Source: Cyanoderma ruficeps (Eukaryota; Chordata; Aves; Passeriformes; Timaliidae). From it: a stretch of 64,000 bases of DNA. Made by a program: the position numbers and the translations under genes. Below the pieces are notes generated by a model. The model had not been told where the DNA came from. It searched no databases and saw nothing but the letters and a program-made list of their open reading frames with translations. Positions 48,961 to 62,003 of this stretch are shown one piece after another. The stretch spans positions 17,783,716 to 17,847,715 of the forward strand of contig VZDJ01000116.1 of NCBI GenBank assembly GCA_008694505.1. The letters run 5' to 3'. Every line of letters begins with the position of its first letter. Positions within the stretch are counted from its first letter, which is position 1.

Positions 48961-51900
48961 GTGAGAAAGCCTCCCTCCTGTTTTTCCTCTTTTCTCCTTT
49001 ACTGCAACCTAAAAATTACTTTGCTACGGACTTATGTTGTTTAAAAGTGTAACAAACCTGTACTTTGTGCTGCAACATCTCTCATAGCTGTTGCACAATA
49101 TTTTCAGTAATTATGGCCTCAAAAAATAATGGCGAAATGTTGCTATTTATATTGGTGGCACTCAAAATGGTAATTGACCGGAAAATTCAAAAATCATCTG
49201 CAAATATAGTAGTATTCATTTCCTGAAGTCGGTGAACACTTTACAGGCTGTATTTTTCTTGATTTCTTCCAGAAAGGAATTTGGGGAGGCAGAGTGGAAT
49301 GACCTAAACAAGCATGGAGCCAGGGCAGAAGAGCTAGAAAGCTGTGGGACTGTGGTCCTGCAGAGCCAAGATCTCAGTTTGACATCATCCCTAATGGGAG
49401 AGCAGCACAGAGAGCAATGCCTTTCAGTTTTAGCTCTTTTCTATTGATTCTTTGACAAAAGCTTGTGGTTGCTTGAAGTACCCACACATTTTTGTACCCA
49501 CATGTTTTTTGTGTCACAGATCTTCCCTGGAAAATCCCCATCTGCTTGGAGTTGAGGGTCAGCCCTAGAGCAGTGATGCACTAATGATCTGACAGTGTGG
49601 CACTGTTCTACCCTCGAATTTCTTTATGGTTATAAGCATATTGTGAAAAAAAAATCTTGAGGGAATGTGTTAATGCAGAAAAGTCCATTTCTGAGGGACT
49701 GTGTGTCTCTTCCGTCTCTGCCTTCACTGTAACTGTGGTATTCCTGCCTCACCTTCTGTTTTGAAGGCAGGGGGTTGTTTCAGCATTGCAGTGTTGTAGT
49801 TAGCCTTCCAATGACTTGTTTTCAAGGCGTTCTGCAGCCCACATTCGTATGTCTGGAGGACATCATACCTTGGAATCTGTATGTCTTGTAAAGGAGCTGA
49901 TCTCGGCCAGAACCATCTTGTGTAGGGATTTTCAAAGAGCCTGCATGCTTTGATTGTTCTGACTGGAAAGTGCAATGTTCCTGTAATGATTAACAGCCAA
50001 GAGTCAGGTTTAAGGGTGGGTCATTTGCTGTTGGTCCTGTGCTTGCTAACATATGATACACAGGATCTTGTGACTGTGTTAACTCCAAACATGAGTGTTT
50101 GTTTGCATTTACATCACATCTCGAAATATATTGATGTTTAGAGTGGTCAGGTAACCTCTAAACATTGAAGAATGGCAATAATTATGTCACCATTCAGATA
50201 GGTTAACCCTTATGAGCTTGGCTGTTTTCGTGCCTCTTATTTTGGTCCTGAAAATGTGTAAAATTTTTGGAGTAGGTGGGGTGGAAAGATGAAGAATTGC
50301 TGGCTCAGATGGTAGGGAGAAGCAAGTTCCCTCACTTGTCTCCTACACAAGGCCAAGGTATTGGATCTTCTGTCTGACATAATCAGCTCTGCTGCTGGCC
50401 CCTGCCCTGTCCTGTGCTGCCTACAAAGGAGGATAGGCTGAAGCGGGGAGGAAGGGAGGCTAAAAGCAGCTTGGGACAACAGGAGTAGCACCCGGTTGTG
50501 AGATGTAGGAGTGTCTGAGACTCTTGGCTTAGTATGCAGTGGAAGACTTGATCTGTGCTCAGCCATTCCTTGTGGTGTTGGGAGCAGGGGAGGGGGAGGT
50601 CTGTGTGGCTTTGCTTCAGAAGTAAAAGAAGTTGTGGTGCATAAAATTTCCGAGGAGGTGAGCTGTGTTTGGTTTATTCCGTTGCAGCCTGGGCTGGCTG
50701 AGTTGGCAAGGTCTGCTAAGCTTTCACAGCAAGGCCCAGAGAGGATTTTCCTCCTCCCTTCCTTGGGACCCCAGGCACAGCAAAGAGCTCCAAGGAGGAT
50801 TGGTGGCTGAAAGCACATTACTGCAATGCAGGGGTATGTTGCAAAGACAAGTAATTGGAGGAACTGTGGAGAAGAGAAGACATGGCAGGCTTTTCCTCCT
50901 GTGGACTTTATCTTAGGGTAGAAATACGAGCCTGAAGAATCCCAGCCTCAACTCTGCAGCAGCCAGAGACTGGCCTCTCCTGAGTCTAAGCTGTGGTGCA
51001 GTGAGAGCCCAAACCTGCAGACTAAACACAGTACCTCCTGTTTACATCTTGTGGGCTGGAGTGGAGCATGTCCAAGGTGGGACAGGCCAGAGAGCTGCTG
51101 TCTATCAGCCCCTGCTGCCCGGGTTGAGCAATGAGCTGAAAGTCACTGGGCTCTGGTGGAGGGTTAGTGGATGACAGGAGTTTGGCAGGTCCCAGCACCA
51201 TTCAGACCAGACAGGTGTCCATATCACCACCACAGCTGGTACTTAGCAGGAACAGTTTTAGCAGTCTCAGCAGAAAAAGTAAGGAGGCATTAGACCACAG
51301 AGATTGTACGCCCCATTTCTATCAACAGTCTTTCCAGGTCACGTTTGAGGCATGTTAGTAGGGGAAGCCTGTCCTGCTGCTGCCCATGCTCTGGGGATGA
51401 TTAGATTATTTCATTCTCCAGAGCTGTCAAATTGGTACCTTTCCCAAGTACTTGGAATTTTTTTTTTCATTTAAGTAACATTTAATTAGTTCTAAGAAGC
51501 TAAATTCTATTAAAGGTCTAAGCATGTTAGGCTGGTTTATTTTTGAACTCCTTCCACTGTGTCATGTATTGTTGAATAGGGAAATTGCTTTAACTCAGAA
51601 ATGTACAAACATATTCAAGAAGTCCTCCTTGTTAACACTAGACTCCTGTTTATATGCTAGTTACTGTGGCAAAGTCTCTGATGTGTAACACTTGAATTAA
51701 CATTACATATGATCAAAGGCTTCTGTGGTTCTTTCTTCCACTCCCCCTTCCCCCAGTGCTGTGACTGCAGAGCCCCTATATTGCCTCCTAAGCACCTCTC
51801 CTCTACTTTCCAAGGGGTAGATGTTCCAGATGCACAGGAAAGGCTGTGCAGGACGTGTCTGGCCCTATGTTGGAGGGTTAAGGATGCTGATCATGCAGAC

Positions 51901-53429
51901 AGACTCCAACATAAACTGCCCCACAGTGACATTCATATTTGTGGTGGAGCATCCAAGGTTCTTGGTCCAACGTCTGAGCTGTGCAAAGTGTGCAATTCAT
52001 CACAGATTGACCTTGTTTGTCTCTAAAACATTCCCAAAGCAAGGTGAGGTTGTGCGTGTGTTCTCTCTCCCTCCCTTACTTTTGTTCCGACACATGATAG
52101 AGACGCTCTGTTGAAATGTGTTACTGATCAAGCCTGTCCCAATAAAGTTGCCTGAGCCTTTAATACATATTAATATTATCCTGGGGTAGTTTGTGTCAAA
52201 GCCTGTCAGCATGCATCATCCTTTGGGAATTACCATCATTAAGTCTCCGGTGATGGGAGTCAGGACATGCTTCTGCAAAGCTCCTCTGCTTTTATGTGGA
52301 GCTCTCTGCTCTCTCTAGCACAAAGCAGGCTGTTCTCCCCTCCTGCCTTGCTCACCTGGACTGCTTACTCTCCCCAGAGGGGAGAAGGAGGTTTGTTTAA
52401 CTCTACCTTTAGATAATTTCTGCTCCTGCTGCTTTAGGCAGTCATTGTTCTAGGCAAGAAGATGACATTCAAGTCTTTGATCATGTGCAACGTACATGTT
52501 ACGCATCAGATACTGCTGCAGACTCTGACATACAAGCCAATACAGTGCAGTAAAAACAAACCTATGGTTAAGGAGTCCTTGTTAGCTGTAAAATATAGCA
52601 CACAGGATGTAAGATATACCTGTGCACTTTAGCTTTGCCCCTGTTACACATGTGTATTTCAATGCAATATCTAATTGAAGAATCATACATATTTTTAACA
52701 GAGTGTGCTTGCCTCATTCACTGCACAGAGATGCAGTGTGTTTGGGAGATGAATCAGGAGCATGAGGTAAAGTAGATTCTTGCCTATAGGACTTCCATTT
52801 TGATTATTTGTTAAAATTGGAAAGTGTGTAATGAATGAGGCAGGTAATTGCAGAAAAAAATCACAGTCGTCTTACAGTGAAGCCTCTTAAATGTTGCCCT
52901 GGAGAATTGAGTCGTGTTCCAGCATCTACTGCACTTTTCTTTCTCAGTGCTGTTCCAGAGTCTTAGGCTAAAATGTTCTCACCTGGCTAGTGAGTTTGTG
53001 TTCCGTATTTTCAGGATGCCCAGCTCAAAATCTGAAGTCTGATCTTTGTTCTCAGCAACAAGAGGAGGTCAGAAGGAATTTCCTTGTGCATACCTCTGTG
53101 CTCCACAAGACTAAGTGGACTGGAAAACAAGGATCTGCAAGTCTTGAGATGGGCATTCACAAGAAGTAGACATTCAGATTCAACTCTTTCTGCATTCATT
53201 TTCCTATGTCTGTTCAGAAGAACATTCTTCCGGTCATCCTGTGAAGAATGTAATGAATTCAGTGCTTGCCAGGCATTCCAGCTCCACAGATGAACACCAG
53301 AAACAATTTCAGGAAGAGATTAAAATTTATTCTTGCAGGTCAGGAGAAAGAAAGGGTTTATTTGAGGCAGGGGTTCAGCCTGGGAGCTGTGGTCAAAGAC
53401 CCATGTTCAGCTTCCTGCTCTCCTTCAGG

Positions 53430-53560
53430 TTTTCTCTGTGACTTTTAAGTCTCTACTTCCTTGAGCCTCCATCCCCCATCTGTTGTATGAAAGGGAGCAC
53501 TTCCCTGCCTTGCAGAAATGTGAGGCCAAGCACGTCAGAGGTTGAGAGAGTGGTGGACAG
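53430..53560 (+). mobile_element. MIR-like SINE relic
   Basis: 'ctctgtgacttttaagtctc', 'cttgagcctccatcccccat', 'ctgttgtatgaaagggagca' and 'cttgcagaaatgtgaggcca' follow the MIR order gctgtgtgacc, ctcagtttcctcatctgta, aaatggggat and gttgtgaggattaa. It is strongly diverged, with approximate ends, and in the same orientation as SUFU. Confidence 0.6.
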
Positions 53561-56500
53561 TAAGATTAGGTACTTCCAGCGTTATCCATGCTGGCAGTAG
53601 TTGGATGGAGAATACTAAATAAAGGGGAAGAGAGTAGGAGAGAATGGAGAAGCAGGTTGAATGATAATGAAAAGAACTTACTAATGCTGCATTCAGTGAG
53701 CAGAACTATCCTGAGGACTGAGCAGGGCAGAGGTCTTGCTGGAGAAAACCTACAAGTGATCCTGTGATTACACATTTGTTTTGGGAGGCAGACACATGCT
53801 GGGGCCAAATTAGTGCAGCATAGTTTCTGTGCAGCAATTTCCAAAGTTTTGTATGCCCAATGTCACTTATCTCTGAGTGTAGAGGGTATTTTTTCCAGTT
53901 TGGGACTAATCCTGTTGGGCAGGTGGAGGCTGTGGATCACTGGGACCTGGCACCCCCTGATTCTCAGCACAATGTGAGTCTCTGTGTGATCTGAAGAGCT
54001 CACAGCAGTGGTGGGGTGTTATCCACTGGCACCAGACCCTGCTGGGGGCCCCTCTTTGATTGCCTCCCATCCCAGTAGATTCCCAATGTCCATCTGACAA
54101 AATGTGGATGTTAAGGCTGTGGAAATGGGGTTCTCCAGTCTGCTTACCCTTTGTTGTCCCCAGCTTTGGCAGATGATCTGCCCTTCATCCTGTTTTTCTG
54201 TGTCTCCCTCCTCCCCTCATCCTGGCCTGTCTCTGTTTTCCTCTCCCCGCCTTCATTCAAGTTAGAAAATTCCTTCTCCTCCTCCTCCACATGGTCTGTC
54301 TTCCAGCAGAAACACTGAGAGTGCTGGAGAGTTTCCCTGCCATTAGTCCTGATGTGCCTGGTGACATAGCAATCCCTCACCTCTCAGAGGAATGATCAGA
54401 GGAAAAATGACTCCTTAGCTACCTCTGCTCTATTTCGGGGCAGAGCTGCCTTGGGCTGGGACATGCTCAATGAAGGACTCTTCATTTCTCATAAAGGCTA
54501 TGGGCAAACAGTACTTTCAGAGACTTCTGACTTAGCAAAGCATTTTCATAATCAGGAGAAAGACTTTCCCTTGTCCTCCAGAGCACTCATTTGCTAATCT
54601 TTATCACCTTCTTTGTAAGGGGTGGTTCTCATGCCAATACAATTATCACATGAATTTGCTAGTACTGTCAAAATACACTTTTTCCAAAATACCTCTCTTG
54701 ATTCCTTTTTCCTTAAAAGCCTTTTAAAAAATGAAAAACAAGGCATCCAGCATGGAAAAATAAGTTGAGGCTTAGGACAGCAAGGTCAAACCTTTCATAG
54801 AAAATGTTAAATGTGCCTGTAGGCAGGATAGGTGCATGGAAGCCGTGGGAAGCATCCAGCATGCAGGAGCTATCAACATGTGCTATCTATGCTGGCAGTC
54901 ACAGCAGAGGGGGGGATTACTGTGAGCAGGGTCATGGGGGATGATCCATTCTTTTGGTTTGGCAACCTAAGTGAAAAATCTGGGAAAGAAGATCAGACTG
55001 AGCCCAATCTTTAAATATTTTCAGTTTTTCCTGCTGAAACAAAAGCCTTAAAGAGACCAAAAGCTGAAATAAAATGCTTTTATGTTGAATGAAACCAGAA
55101 ATAAGAAAGTTTTCTTCAATAAAAGCAGGGGGAAAAAAATCTAGTTTTGCAGAATAGGGTTGGAGGTGTTAGAAGTTTGCTTTCTCTAATCAATATTTAA
55201 GGGATATAATGCTCACATAGGACACGAGGAACTCATACTTTATTTCTTTTCTTTAATTTGAACCTCTATTTCTACTTCTTTGCTTTATGGGCACCACAAC
55301 TATAGGGTATTTTCGTTCTTCCTCAGCTCTTCCAATTGGGGTTGTTCCACACCATATAAAACATTGAATTAGTCACAGAGACAGAGTGCACAAGAGAATG
55401 ACTTTGTTCCAGTAGAGTCAGGACATTCCCCTGGAAATGAGCACATCTGGTTCTTCTCTCTGCTAGACCACATGTTAAATCATTTATGCACATTGGCATA
55501 ATGGCAGCAACAGAGGTTCAAAGCAACATTTGAAAGAGTCCTTCGGATGCTCAAGATGCTCACTTGTAAGTGGTAGCTGTGGGTCATGTCCTCTCTTGAA
55601 GACATAGGATTGATTTTTGGTCTCCCCACACTTAGATGTGTTATTCCTAGCGTGGTGAGGTTAAGGACAACACCCACAAGCTGGTTTGAGTTGTGTACAA
55701 CTACAGCCTGCTCTTCTCCAAAGCAGTTTTATGTGTCTACTCATGAAATTATTTTTCAGAATCTTTTGAGTGGCTTCTCCCAAATTCTTGACCAGGTCTT
55801 AGAAATCTAAGCTAGCAGTTTTCCACTAGGTTTATTGTGTGCCCCAAACACTCCCCAGAATCTTTCTGCATTATCCCGTTGTGTTCTGCTCCCTCACAGC
55901 TGAATGAGACACTGGGAGACACTTAGTCTAGGGCAGAAATGCACCGTTAGAACATGATGATCCTCTCAATGTCAACTCTCCTGCAGCATGTTCTCTAGTA
56001 CTTTGTCCAGGCTAGTTTTGGATGAGTCAGGTTCTTTCATCTTTCTTAATCCGACTGTCTATCGTGCCACCTAATGCCCCTCGCCATTCAAACTACATTT
56101 TGGCTACTTTGTGTAGATTTTCTTCCACCCACTTAATGCATTCCTTGAAATGCCTGTTCTTCCTTTGCTTTTCTTCTCTGAAAGAATTGGATTTGCCTGT
56201 TGTCTTGGCTCCCTTGCCAGCGCTTTCCCCAGCTGAGCCAAATTTTATGTATTGAATCAAAGAAGCCTTGTCTGCATGATAGATCTCTTCAGTCTGTGCT
56301 CTAAGGAGCTCAAGTCCTTGGGATCAGCCTTGTGACTGAGAATGTCATGAAAAGATCCCACAAGGTCAAAATCTTTCAGTGTCATCCTATACTTCCTCTT
56401 CTGGGATTGTAACATCACGGTGTGAAGCAATAGGGTCCCTGAGGCATCTGTGACTGGATGTTTCTCGTTTACAAGGTGGGGTGTGAATCTCCTGGAAGAG

Positions 56501-59500
56501 CAGCAGTAGAATTTCCCATCAGAGGTGTTTGTTGCAATACTGGTCCCTTTGAGGCTGTAGTGAGAGCTGTGATGGATTCAGGCAGCAAGGTGGCCTTTTC
56601 AGACAGTGTCAGGGCTGGCCTGACATGGAACAACGATGGGACAAGACCTGAACCCTGAACCACATCATGAGCAAAGCAGCACAAAGAAGGCCAAATCAAG
56701 GAGAGAGCAGAGAGGTGGGCTGGGGGGTGCCTGTGGCACAACACATGGTCATCCGGGGATTCTATTGGTGGCAATTTCAGCAGGAAGGGCTGAACACTTT
56801 AACTTAACTTTTTGCTGTGCTGACAACAAGAATTAAGCTGAAACATTTTCAGGGCAAAGGACTCCTAAAAGTTGCTGGATATTTGCAGATGTAACAGATG
56901 ATTTGGCTTAGGATACAACTGTTCCACCTGCTCCAGGCATAGCACCCAATACATGAAAGTTTCTTACAAGGGTTGGTGTGGTTTACATAGAGGTTTATTG
57001 CAATGTGTCCTCACCTTCTCTGGCTGGACATACAGGCCAGCTCTGTACTAAGTCCAGAACTAATAAAACATGGTTTCTTTTCTTTGATAAACCTGCTAGA
57101 AAAGCAACTTGCAGTGTTTAATGCAAACAGAGCACTAGGGCAAAGTGTGTGATTGTTTGTTTTTTTCCTAGGTAGGCAAGAAAATTGAGTATTATCAGTG
57201 AAAGCCTCTGCTTCAGTGTAGCTGGGCCGTTTGCTTGTGTCTTGCGTGGGCAAAGCATGTTTCCTTAATTGGGCAGAGGTGCAGCTTGATTCCTAGCTCA
57301 GCCTCTGAGAGTCTTCCTTGATCAAAGTCTTGCCAGCTGTGCCAGGCATTCAACATTGGTGTGACCTCTGTCCCCAGTAGCCTTTCCTGAGCTGAATTTC
57401 CTGAGAATTTCAATCCCTCATGGTAGTGTTGAACCCTGTAGTGAGAGATGGGCTATTAACTGTGGGGTGGTACCTGTAAGCTGACTATAAAGTATTTAAT
57501 GTTTTACTAAGCACTACCTGCTTTCAAAGTCAGCCAAACTCATCTGGAGCCCCATGGTCATGCGTACACTTTTAGATTTCATCTGTTTTCGTATGCCTGC
57601 AGCTGAGTACCTGTAACAAGTCCTGATACAGATTTCTCAGCCAGATGTAGGTATGAAAGCTTCAACACAAACTACTTCAGGTGACCCATAGGTGAGCCCT
57701 GTGGATAAGAAGTAAATTTCAGCAAGCTCAGGTGAGACTTGCCACGAGAGGGAGACAGCATGTGTTCCCTGAGCACATCCACCTGAATGAAACAGCTTTG
57801 CCTGGTGTTCTGAACATGTCTGGACACTTGCAGCTGTTAGTGAAGTGGTGAGAACCCAAACTTTGTACCTCAGTTGTGTGGTAGGTCCCTGTGATAGAAA
57901 ACAGGGAGTTATCTTCTGGCTAGTCGTCATCTTCCAAGCATCTGTAGCATGACTCAGTGCCACAAAACACAGAGCAAATGGAATCCAGATCTGCTGGCAA
58001 TAGTTTAGCACGTGTCCAGGCCTCTCTGGGTCAGGGAGATCCTGGTGCAAGCAGGACAGTACAGCACCCAAAGAGTTGCTTCAGATACCCACAGCTGGCT
58101 GGCAGGGCCATTCACTGTTCATACTGCAAACACCCATTGCACAGGCTGTGCTGCACCCTATGACCAGCTTAGGCAGGCTGGGTGTTTGCACAGGGCTGTG
58201 AAAACACAGTGCTGCAAGCACTGGGCTGCTGCAGCACCCAGGATACCTGCTCAGGACTGTTCCTTTGCTTCCTCAGCACCAGCCGAGAGATTTCATGGGA
58301 GAAGAGGCTTGTTCAGTGCACAGGGGATGGCTTCGTTTGCCCTCCAAATTGTGTCGGCTTTTCCCATGGCTGCAGCACAACAGTGGGGCTCTGTTTTCCT
58401 TTGGGAAGGGAATAAGCTGCTTCATCATTGTGATCTCTGTGTAGTGTCCTGTTGATAAGATCAGTCAACAGCATCAGAGGAGAACTCAGATTCAGTTCTG
58501 AAGTATAAAGTGAGTGAGGCCTATTTGTTTAATTTGAGCTTCTAAGGTTTAAATCCCAGAGGAAATTAAATTAGGTGCCTAGAGCAATGGCAGTCTGTCA
58601 TGTTTATTTGCTGGGAATGTCACCTTTAATATCATGCACATACAACGTGTGTGTGTGTTAATGTAATGGGGTATCATACTGTGCAGGAGCAGGCATGCTA
58701 CAAGAACTGGAAATGTGAAATATTGTGAGTGAGGGGCACTGAGATAGGATTGGATTTATTTTCAGCCCTCTCCATAAGGCTCACTCACCAGCATGAAGGT
58801 GGTTTAGCTGATTGCAGGTGGGGATGGCATCCTGATCTATGTATGAGCACAGGCGTTAGTGCTCTTGGGCCGTTTTGATTTGGCTTCTTCTAGTAGGAGA
58901 AATCTTGTCTAGACGTGAATCCAGGATGACAATACTTCTTGTTTCCAAGCCCTCTTAAGAAGGTGGTGTCCTGCTGGCACATGCCTTCCCCCTGCATGCT
59001 CAGGAGAACCTCAAGAGTGCCAGCTTCCTGTGTTGGGGTTGTGGCTGCTTGTACATTTGGTTACACCTGCACTTTGGAGTCTCTCTTCTTCTCCAGGAAG
59101 GAAGGCAGGTCTCCCCAGCAGTGTGGGGTAGTAGGATTTGGGGTGGGTTTTTTTCTGATTTGGACTGTTAGGCTCTGAGACACACACTGTGTATGTGAAT
59201 GTCACTGCAGCAGTTTGTCATTGCAGCCTGTGATGCCTGCCCTCCACCAAAGTTAACTGTCCATGCAGGGCTCGCAGAAGGCACTGTGATCTTCCTCGTG
59301 TGCTGCACAGTGCAGGCTGCCGTTGCTTTGAGCTCCCAAATGCAGCTGAGCTGTGGTCTCCTGTCTCGCTGCGCTTGTCAGACCTTTCAGGGAGCCAGTT
59401 CAGCTCAGTACCTCAGTGGAATTTGTCCTTTTTTTCAGTTGGATTGCTAAAATTCACTGAGAGAGGGCCGTGAGCTGTAGAGGGGCTTAGCCATCTTAAG

Positions 59501-60821
59501 GCATCACATCCCAGTTTCAATGCTAGGCACAGTGCTCCACGTAGGTTTGTCCCTAGCCAAGACCTGACCTGTCCCCTCCTTTATTCTCTCCACCCTTTGC
59601 TGTTTACCCCTGCATACCCTGTCTTGTTTTCCTACAGCCTCAGAGCAGCTGGCTGCCTTGCACACGTGGCTCCCATTTCTCTCCTGCCTGTGGCACCTTG
59701 GGAGCGCCCAGGGGTCTTCCTGCTGCGCGTGTCTTCTTGTCTCCCTGCCAAAGCTGCAGCTCCTCATTCCTGCTCTCTCACCCATCCCAACCTCTGGCAT
59801 TTTTGCTCATCCGTGGATGGCTGAATATTCATTTCCTCCTGGCCTGATTGCTGTGAATACCAATTCCTCCTCCTTTTTCCGGCTGTTTGTAGATTTTGAT
59901 GTCTGCCAAATTGTTTTCATTCCCTCACCCCACTGCAGACTGCACCTCCGCAGAAAGTGATCCGCTCGGTGCAGAGCCCCAGCTCCCCACCCAGCCCTTC
60001 CTCCTGAGCTGAGTGATCAGGTTGCCCTCCTGCCTCCAACAGGGACAGACTTCTCCCTCCTCCTGCAAACAGTCAGCAAATGAGTGTCTCCAGTTCAAGA
60101 GGCAGAAGAGTTGCAGGCCCCTGCAAGGAGACTGCAGCAGTTTGCGGTGACACTGCGTGTTGCAGTGCAATGTTCCTCTGCTTGCCAGTCTGCAGACTGG
60201 TGCCAGGTTGCAGAGTACTGTCCAAAGCAGCAAGCTGCTGGCTCCAAGCTGAAGCAGAGTTTTTTCATGCTTGAGGTATGATCAGAAAGGCCTGGTAAAG
60301 GTGCCTGCATTCATGCTGAGCAGCTTGGTCATACAGCCTGGCCTGGAGCCTGCTGCAGGTTGAAGCTAAGTGAAGAGGGGAATGTAGTGGAGAGGGGAGG
60401 TTGTGGTTCTGTCATCCCCCAGGAGATCTGTGTGTAGTGGCAGCAGTGTAGCAATGTTGAGGGGAGAGGACTGCAGACACCTTGGATTTGGTGGGTTTTG
60501 GATCTCTTATCTTGCCCAACAAAAGAAAGGCAGACTAGAGTCTTCCCTTTCTCTTTCTGTGCAGTAGTCCTGCTTATGCATTGCCAAAATGGAACACGGA
60601 GGCTTCCACGTGCCCATGACATCCTGGCACTCACTTGCTCTCCACTGGTGTTACTGGCCCTAAGCAGCCAGTGTCCATGGAGGTGGCCTTCCTGCAGGGC
60701 AGTGGGACAGCCTGGCTGCCCTTCTTCCACATGTGAGGTGGAGAGCAGTGCAACTGGCCACTTAGCTCCACCACTGTTTGGTGCTAGAACAGTCCCTTCT
60801 CTGGAGCACAGGGCTTATGGC

Positions 60822-60952
60822 TGGGAAGAACAGGGAGAAGAAGGGTGAGAAAGGGGGCATGAAAGTGGTGGGCTCTTCTGGATGGAAAGTAATGCCAGTG
60901 TGGAGGAAAGAGTGGACCAGAGGAAGGAAAGGAGGAGCAAGGGGAAAGAAAC
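60822..60952 (+). repeat. Purine-rich (G/A) region
   Basis: Two strongly purine-biased stretches (60822-60870 and 60901-60952), made of GGGAAGAA, GGGAGAAG, GGAAGGAAAGGAGG-type runs, are separated by mixed sequence. Lys/Arg/Gly-rich open frames over it are composition artefacts. Such tracts can adopt triplex or slipped structures. Confidence 0.65.
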
Positions 60953-61934
60953 AAGCCTGTAGGCTAAAAGGGGAATAATAATCCACTGGATGCTGTTGCA
61001 ACCTAACTCCCAGGAATGCTGCTCCAAGGCCCCCTCACTGCGTGGGGATGTTTGCCTGGTCCTGCACTGCCGTCTCTGCTCCTGTGCCAAGCCAGCTGTC
61101 CTGCCTGGAGCTCTGGCCTTTGCGGCTGTTGTGAAGAGGGCAGGATGTGTTTGCTTTTGCCTATCATGTATTTTTTTTAAGAGGGTGGGAGTTCTTCCTC
61201 TTGAATTCCCGGGGCTGATTTCCCCCGTGATGTCTCTGGTTTCTGTGACTTGGGGGACTCCATGGAGCTGGGGTTGTGGTCCTCATCCAGGACTTTTGAC
61301 TTGACAGCAGCTCTTTTCTTGGACTGCTTCATGCTTGCCAGCCTGGCTCTGAGATGAGCCAAAAGCTTTCCCAACACAGGCATGCAGGATGGGCATGTGC
61401 CATCACAACAAGGGGGTGCCTCACGTGGGCACCTCTGGGAGCACTTCCCATACACAGTATCTGGTTCATATGAACAATGAGCTGTACTGGGGTCAGGCCC
61501 TTCCCGATGCCCAGAGCACCAGCTCTGTATGGGTCTCTGGCTCTTCCTATGCTGCTATTTCCTGATTAAACTGTGAGCTTGACTTCAGTGGATCAGATGA
61601 AAGTGGCTGTCTCCCACTGTCTCCAACAGTTGTTATCTTGACCCTTTTTCCTCCTTCCCCACTCTTTCTGTCTAAAGCTGAGCCTCTAATTTTAGACTGA
61701 GGGAGATAATTGAGGGTCAAAAAAGATTGCTGTATAATTTCAACATTTTTTCAGTGTTTGGGGTGAAAGACAAAGTTAGGATCTCCTTGCCCTCAAACCT
61801 TTGTATTGTGGTAAAGAAAGATGTAGGGGAAGGAGTCAGTTGGTACAGTCTGCTCCATGCAGAAATCATGGTGTTCCTTCAATTAGCTAAACCTAAGAGT
61901 GTAAAGGCATAAAAATACTGTATTTCCTTTGCAG

Positions 61935-62003
61935 ATCCTCTTGACTGAAGAGTTCGTAGAGAGAATGCTGGAAGATTTAGAAGACCTGAATTCTCCAGAG
62001 GAA
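61935..62003 (+). CDS. SUFU: SUFU exon 11 (residues 433-455)
   Basis: A 69-bp exon of exactly 23 codons, phase 0 on both sides, with acceptor TTTGCAG and donor GTAAGA. The protein begins ILLTEEFVERMLEDLEDLNS and ends PEE, an acidic helix near the C-terminus. Relative to human as recalled, residue 451 is Asn rather than Thr. The final exon, which should start with the residues that follow Glu455, was searched for between 62004 and 64000 and not found. The reading frame stays open through the donor for 38 more codons (stop at 62118-62120), which would give a different C-terminus if the intron were retained. Confidence 0.97.

Larger units (their letters stand above)
48961..61934 (+). other. SUFU: SUFU intron 10
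   Basis: 13 kb from GTGAGA to TTTGCAG (61928-61934). It contains a MIR-like relic at about 53430-53560, a polypurine region at 60822-60952, and a short (GT)n run near 58648-58658. The last third (59000-61500) is more GC-rich and so has many open frames on both strands; none matches a protein I know. An antisense frame at 61180-61554 with a Cys-rich start is treated as a finding only. Confidence 0.82.

Noticed and set aside
50237..50818. 193-codon minus-strand open frame as a gene
   Set aside because: It sits in a GC-richer patch of intron 10, overlapping frames are open on the other strand too, and no domain is visible.
56458..56658. Plus-strand frame ending in a plausible-looking peptide (56458-56658) as an alternative exon
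   Set aside because: No frame-compatible acceptor and donor pair linking it to SUFU exons 10 and 11 was seen, and no family was recognised.
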